NCBI RefSeq assembly: GCF_029395475.1
Contig: NZ_CP113917.1
Coordinates: forward strand, 1,302,001-1,366,000
DNA length: 64,000 bases
Reading direction: 5' to 3'
DNA from: Bifidobacterium sp. ESL0775
GTDB taxonomy: Bacteria; Actinomycetota; Actinomycetes; Actinomycetales; Bifidobacteriaceae
The translations under genes and the position numbers were made by a program. Under the pieces are notes generated by a model. That model did not search any database. It was not told the origin of the DNA and worked only from the letters and a program-made list of their open reading frames with translations. Within the stretch, counting starts at the first letter, position 1, and the number at the start of each line of letters is the position of its first letter. Of the stretch, positions 61,737 through 64,000 are shown in pieces.

Positions 61737-62321
61737 TCAGTATTTCGGCATGTTGTCGAAGTTGAAGCCGATGGCCTCCAGCTGTTCGCGGCCCTCCGGA
61801 CGGATCATGTCCAGCGTCCAGCGCGGCTGCCACGTCCAGTCGATGCGGAATTCCTCGACCAAGCCAGCCAAAGTCGAAGCACACTCATCCTCAAGCAGAT
61901 CGGTCAACGGGCAGGCAGGGGTCGTCAACGTCATGGTGATGATGGCACGGCCTTTTTCGTCGATTTCGATGCCATAGACCAAGCCAAGATCAATGACGTC
62001 AATGCCAAGCTCTGGGTCGATGACTTGGTGCAACGCCTCACGCACGTCGGCGGCCGTAGCCCTGCCGATGTCGTTAAAAGAAGTCAACGGGATGCCGGTT
62101 TCCTCATCCTTGACGGTGTTGCCTGCCGATTGCGCGGAATCATCGGCTGTATCAGCGTTCTGGGAACCCATTTCATCCTGCTTATCGAACTTATCAAGCG
62201 AACCCACCGCAGCCGGGTTAGCAACGGCTGCCTCACCCTTCTCCTCGCTGCCAAGGGCCTTGACGGCCGAATCGAGAATCGAGGATTGCGGGGTCGGGAC
62301 GAGATTGTCTTGGCTTTCCAT
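61737..62321 (-). CDS. sufT: MIP18/DUF59 Fe-S assembly factor
   Basis: 194 residues; the C-terminal about 100 are a DUF59 domain (REALHQVIDPELGIDVIDLG, then TMTLTTPACPLTDLLEDEC with the conserved Cys in TPACP). It helps mature Fe-S proteins. The first about 85 residues are Asp/Ser/Ala/Gln-rich and probably disordered; the bare domain would be about 105-110 residues. It is 251 bp downstream of sufU, so it may have its own promoter. Confidence 0.88.
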   Translation of the reverse strand: MESQDNLVPTPQSSILDSAVKALGSEEKGEAAVANPAAVGSLDKFDKQDEMGSQNADTADDSAQSAGNTVKDEETGIPLTSFNDIGRATAADVREALHQVIDPELGIDVIDLGLVYGIEIDEKGRAIITMTLTTPACPLTDLLEDECASTLAGLVEEFRIDWTWQPRWTLDMIRPEGREQLEAIGFNFDNMPKY

Positions 62322-62492
62322 GTTGCCTCCTGTTGCGGTGAACCAAAATTATTATGCCATGTATTCGTGCGCTTGACACAAGCGGATAGCGTAATCAAGC
62401 CATCTGCCCGTTGTGCCACATATTCCTGGGCCGTTCTTTGCTGCTTATTTCCTGGACATTTGCGGATTAGCGTTGCGGTCATTGCATATCGA

Positions 62493-62545
62493 CCGTCACT
62501 ATCATCACTTATGTGTCGAACATAAGTCGATTGCTATCATGACGG
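62493..62545 (-). other. Nested inverted repeats between sufU and sufT
   Basis: CCGTCA (62493-62498) pairs with TGACGG (62540-62545); inside, ACTTATGT (62507-62514) pairs with ACATAAGT (62520-62527), loop GTCGA. It starts 27 bases after the sufU stop. No U-tract follows, so it may be an mRNA processing or regulatory element rather than a terminator. Confidence 0.5.
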
Positions 62546-62571
62546 CAATATATCGACCGACGATTCCCACG

Positions 62572-63129
62572 TTACTTATCCGCCGCCAAAGCCTTAGCCA
62601 GCGAATCCTTCAAACCGGCCCAGCCGAGCAACGCGCATTTGATGCGCATAGGGTATTTCGAGACGCCTTGGAACACCACGGCATCGCCCAACGCCTCTTC
62701 ATCGGCATCGTTATTGAGCCCAGCCCCGCGCGATTTCATCAGCTTTTGGAACACACCCTCGAGCTGCATGGCCTCGTCCACCGTCTTGCCATCGACCAGA
62801 TCGACCATCATCGAAAGGCTCGCGGTGGAAATGGAGCAGCCGCTGCCGTCCCATACCAAGCGCTCGATCTTGTGTGGCTCGGATTCGGAGACCTCGACGT
62901 GGACAGTCACTTGATCGCCGCAGGTTGGGTTGAATTGGTGGGACTCCCCCGGCGTGCAGTATTCGTGGCTGGCACGCACCGTCGTTTCGCCGGTATCGCT
63001 GCTGGCATTCGGTTCTTTCGTCACGTCCGCGGCGAAATGCTCTTTGCCATGCGGATGCTTCGACGCGTCAAGGATGACCTCCTGATACATCTGCTCGAGA
63101 TCGTCACCGCTCATACCAAAATCACTCAT
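62572..63129 (-). CDS. sufU: SufU-type Fe-S scaffold / zinc protein
   Basis: Transfers sulfur from SufS to Fe-S assembly. 185 residues. The zinc/cysteine ligands appear as NPTCGDQVTV, GSGCSISTAS and KCALLGWAGL; the conserved Asp is in the NPTCGD loop. A polar stretch of about 20-25 residues (NASSDTGETT region) precedes NPTCGD. It follows sufS by two bases, so they are coupled. Confidence 0.92.
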   Translation of the reverse strand: MSDFGMSGDDLEQMYQEVILDASKHPHGKEHFAADVTKEPNASSDTGETTVRASHEYCTPGESHQFNPTCGDQVTVHVEVSESEPHKIERLVWDGSGCSISTASLSMMVDLVDGKTVDEAMQLEGVFQKLMKSRGAGLNNDADEEALGDAVVFQGVSKYPMRIKCALLGWAGLKDSLAKALAADK

Positions 63130-63131
63130 TG

Positions 63132-64000
63132 CTACACCTCAAAGAACGAACGGACCTTACCGGCCGTTTCGACTACTTGCTTGGCCTCCTCGACGGTATT
63201 GTACACGCCGGTCGAAGCGCGGGACGAGGCAAACAGACCAAAGTGACGGTGGACAGGCTGGGCGCAGTGATGGCCGACACGAACAGCGATGCCTTGCGCG
63301 TCAAAGAACTGTCCGACATCGTGGGGATGCACACCTTCGACATCAAACGACACCGTGCCGATACGATTCTTGTTCTCCAACGGCCCAAGTACGCGGAAAC
63401 CGGGGACATCATTCAACTTCAAAAGCTCTGCAGTAATGGTCTTCTCATGCGCTTCGACATTTTCCATGCCAATTTTGCGCATCCAGTCAGCGGCCACACC
63501 TGCGGCCACAACCTGTGCGACAGGCTGGGTCCCGGCCTCAAAACGGGCTGGCGGATCCATATACTCTGCAGGCTTGTCCATCCAAGCGAGCTCGACCATC
63601 GACCCGCCGAAACTGGCCGGTGGCAAGGCTTCCAGCAGTTCACGTTTGCCATACAAGAAGCCGACACCGGTGGGACCGTACATCTTGTGGGCGCTCCATG
63701 CGGCAAAGTCGACATCCATCTTATGGAAATCGATTTTCAGATGCGGCACGGACTGGCAGGCATCGAGGATGAAAATGGCCCCGACCTCGTGCGCCCGCTT
63801 GACGATGGGTGCAATGTCGGTGATCGCACCGGTGACATTGCTGATATGCGTGATGGCAACGATCTTGGTGCGATCCGTAATCACTTCATCGGCGGTATCA
63901 GAACGAATCCGCCCATCATCCGTCAGATCGAACCACTTCAGCGTGGCGCCAGTACGATAAGCCAATTCCTGGAACGGCAACAAGACAGAATGGTGCTCGG
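63132..64000 (-). CDS. sufS: Cysteine desulfurase SufS, partial
   Basis: PLP enzyme that takes sulfur from cysteine. The window holds the C-terminal about 289 codons; the N-terminus lies beyond position 64000. PLP Lys is in WSAHKMYGPTGVGFLYG, ILDACQSVPH holds the PLP Asp, and the active-site Cys loop is RVGHHCAQPVHRHFG. First gene, at least within this window, of the suf run. Confidence 0.93.
   Translation of the reverse strand, partial: EHHSVLLPFQELAYRTGATLKWFDLTDDGRIRSDTADEVITDRTKIVAITHISNVTGAITDIAPIVKRAHEVGAIFILDACQSVPHLKIDFHKMDVDFAAWSAHKMYGPTGVGFLYGKRELLEALPPASFGGSMVELAWMDKPAEYMDPPARFEAGTQPVAQVVAAGVAADWMRKIGMENVEAHEKTITAELLKLNDVPGFRVLGPLENKNRIGTVSFDVEGVHPHDVGQFFDAQGIAVRVGHHCAQPVHRHFGLFASSRASTGVYNTVEEAKQVVETAGKVRSFFEV

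Overview
The window looks like a chromosomal segment of a Bifidobacterium or a close relative (Actinobacteria, moderately high GC). I infer this from the gene repertoire and order: pyrB-pyrI-pyrC-pyrF, an actinobacterial-type GlgA with GlgC, GlnE next to GltBD, rpsT divergent from lepA, and a rsmE-HIT-phoH-ybeY-CBS-era cluster. No database was consulted. The two ends cut through pyrF (left) and sufS (right). I see no prophage, insertion sequence, rRNA operon or CRISPR array; one tRNA gene (Leu, GAG) is present.

Layout. 1-3.7 kb: de novo pyrimidine operon (minus). 3.8-7.0 kb: glnE. 7.1-13.5 kb: small membrane protein, metF/metE, tRNA m1A58 methyltransferase, a solo ABC ATPase and an unlisted 57-residue membrane protein. 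13.6-23.2 kb: glgA, a membrane protein, glutamate synthase gltBD and hemW. 23.3-29.1 kb: a three-gene ABC-2 exporter divergent from a two-component system. 29.1-29.9 kb: a 33-bp-periodic repeat followed by a two-gene cassette with a DUF4160-like protein. 30-33.2 kb: nitroreductase, lepA, rpsT. 33.3-36.6 kb: a DUF2975-like/Xre pair and a one-piece ABC exporter. 36.9-41.2 kb: TRIC-like channel, ilvE, rplY, alpha/beta hydrolase. 41.5-47.2 kb: fadD and a polar amino acid ABC importer with a leader peptide inside its operon. 47.2-49.9 kb: FGGY sugar kinase plus SIS isomerase, with a well-formed promoter, a palindrome and a structured intergenic element upstream. 49.9-57.1 kb: era, CBS/CorC protein, ybeY, phoH, HIT, rsmE, polysaccharide deacetylase. 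57.3-64 kb: tRNA-Leu, DUF2142-like membrane protein, SpoU methyltransferase, glgC, then sufT/sufU/sufS.

Working together: gltBD with glnE handle ammonium assimilation and its control; glgC and glgA are the two glycogen-synthesis steps, about 46 kb apart; metE/metF make methionine; the suf genes supply Fe-S clusters needed, for example, by GltBD and HemW.

The most unusual signals are: (1) conserved housekeeping proteins repeatedly carrying Asn/Ser/Asp/Glu-rich disordered inserts or tails; (2) a 32-codon Met/Cys-containing leader ORF followed by an attenuator-like hairpin ahead of an amino-acid-binding lipoprotein; (3) a cloverleaf-like inverted-repeat element at about 49.75-49.83 kb; (4) a degenerate 33-bp periodic repeat ahead of the DUF4160 cassette. 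All secondary structures and promoters were found by eye, without folding or searching.
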